A stretch of 64,000 nucleotides of DNA, from positions 2,238,711-2,302,710 of the forward strand of contig VWZP01007832.1 in assembly GCA_013396995.1 (NCBI GenBank). The letters run 5' to 3'. The position numbers and the translations under genes were made by a program. The stretch's first letter is position 1. Each line of letters begins with the position of its first letter. Below, in pieces: positions 62,661-64,000 of the stretch. Source of the stretch: Dicaeum eximium (taxonomy: Eukaryota; Chordata; Aves; Passeriformes; Dicaeidae). The notes under the pieces are model-generated. The model did not search any database and was not told the DNA's origin. It saw only the letters and a program-made list of their open reading frames with translations.

Positions 62661-64000
62661 ACCTAAATAACCCACACGTGTGACTGCAAGGAGCTGCTCA
62701 GGATGTGAAGCAGAGAGGGAATTCCAGGCATCTTTATGTCTGGAGAGGGCCTGAGGTCCAGGAGCTGCATGGCTTGCCAGTATGCCCACTCCTGACCTGC
62801 CTCAGAGATCATCCTTGGTACATGACCAGGTTGATACCCTTTCCCTGTGACAGAGAAAACTAAAGCTGAACAGCTTTCCTCTGTTCATGTGCACAGAAGT
62901 GAACACTACAGAGAAATGCAAAGCTCTTGGGGTGTGTGTGGGAGGGAATAGAGTAGATGATCATCCCTTCCTTCCTCAGTAGGCCATGGGTTAACTGAGA
63001 GCTCTTGGGTCTGAATGACAGAAGATAGTTTAGGTGTGCACTCCTCCATCCACAAACTCCTGTGTTGCCTAATGTTTTCATTAATCCAGGATGAGTTTTG
63101 TCGCAGCTCCTCAAAGAAAGTATGTTGTGTGTCTGGCACTCTCTCTGAGCACTTGAGGTGTCTTGATCTGTCCTTTCCTGAGGTATAAGGTCTTTCCCTA
63201 CAGTGGTATTTCTCTGCATCTGTCTGGTTTTTGGGCTGCTATTGCTATAAAGCGCAGCTTGCCAGGTGTATATGGTGAAAACATAGTTTAGGTTGGGCTT
63301 TTCTCCTAGGTCTGAAGCACAACATCCGTCCCAGTCCTGGGACGATGGATTTGTGGCTGGCATGCCAGAGATGTGTGAATGAAAATGGATCTGCTCACTT
63401 CTACCAGAGAGCATGTGTAGTCATTTTAAAATGCCTAATCTGTCTCCCCAAGCCTGACAGTGCCTATGATGTGATCTCATATAGGTGTGTGATGTCCCCC
63501 TCCCTGCGTGCTGCTATATTGCTATATCACTACCATAGCTTGCAATGGCATTGTCTGGCTAAGAGACAGAGGAGGAGACAGCCTTACCTCATTGATTGCA
63601 GCTTATTGACATTAGGAAATTCATTGTCTGCAAAAGAAGTTGGTAATAATTAAGCGAGTTAATAAATAAGGAATGTGCGTGTACAGATTAGACAGTAAAT
63701 AACTTACTGGCTTCTTGATTGCCCTAGCATCTTGCTTCTCTCTTCATAAAGGTGTGAAGAGGGCTGATGGTGGGCAGGGCACGGTAGGATATTCTCACCT
63801 GGTGAAGAGAAGGTCCCATAAACCTTGGCTTTCCCTGTGGTGCTGGCGTGTGTGCCTGAGCCTGTCCCCAGGGCAGGGGAGGTTGTTTAATGCTTTTAGT
63901 GCCGTTTTCCAACAAATGAGAGATGTGTTTAAAAATAGTAACAGCCCTTTGCGCTTGCCTTTTTAAAGGCATTTTAAGAAACAGCTGCATCCCTTTGACT
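62661..64000. other. intergenic, no gene seen
   Basis: No recognised exon or RNA gene. The longest frame (184 codons, minus strand, 62860-63414) has no family features, no splice context and stretches of repeat-like sequence. Confidence 0.55.

Noticed and set aside
62860..63414. 184-codon minus-strand frame
   Set aside because: The longest clean frame at the right end, but no recognisable domain, no paired splice sites and no repeat-derived protein motif that I could identify.
25125..64000. Search by eye for a miR-129 or miR-670 hairpin
   Set aside because: No stretch with the conserved mature sequence was found in the visible bases on either strand.
1..64000. CRISPR arrays, bacterial operons, endogenous virus genes
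   Set aside because: No regularly spaced repeats, no compact gene clusters, and no reverse transcriptase, capsid or envelope-like frames were seen.

Overview
The window is vertebrate nuclear DNA, almost certainly from a bird. Coding sequence is broken into short exons with GT...AG introns. A CR1 retrotransposon 3' end of the avian type lies at about 55628-55760 and a second CR1 tail at about 38615-38727. Old MIR-like SINE remnants are also present. No bacterial, organellar or viral gene organisation is visible.

The only protein-coding gene I can support is the 3' part of TTC17 (tetratricopeptide repeat protein 17), on the + strand. Nine exons between 13747 and 24186 join in frame through matching splice phases. 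They encode 448 residues plus a split first codon, ending at a TAG stop. The upstream exons lie outside the window, so 1-13746 is the 3' part of one long intron. The 3' UTR runs to about 25120. It has an early AATAAA inside a 16-bp palindrome and a late pair of overlapping AATAAA hexamers followed by a GU-rich element.

From about 25.1 kb to the end I find no coding exon. This part holds an orphan CpG island (about 33480-34450) with an assembly-like tandem duplication around a single N, and a second CpG-rich block (about 43585-44065). Three MEF2-type sites (42096, 43878, 46864) lie in GC-rich surroundings, and a strong CTCF-like site lies at 46967. A cluster of palindromic transposon-like elements covers 52332-52656. 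A promoter-like block with a G-quadruplex and a consensus CRE ends in a 337-base gap (53777-54113). A palindromic homeodomain P4 site lies at 58450. In mammals the interval downstream of TTC17 carries MIR670HG and MIR129-2 before HSD17B12. No miR-129 hairpin or HSD17B12 exon is visible here, but the 53.7-54.1 kb gap is a reasonable place for a missing GC-rich RNA gene.

I see no convincing new multi-gene system. The interest is in regulatory DNA, repeats and assembly gaps. All comparisons to families come from memory, because no search was possible.
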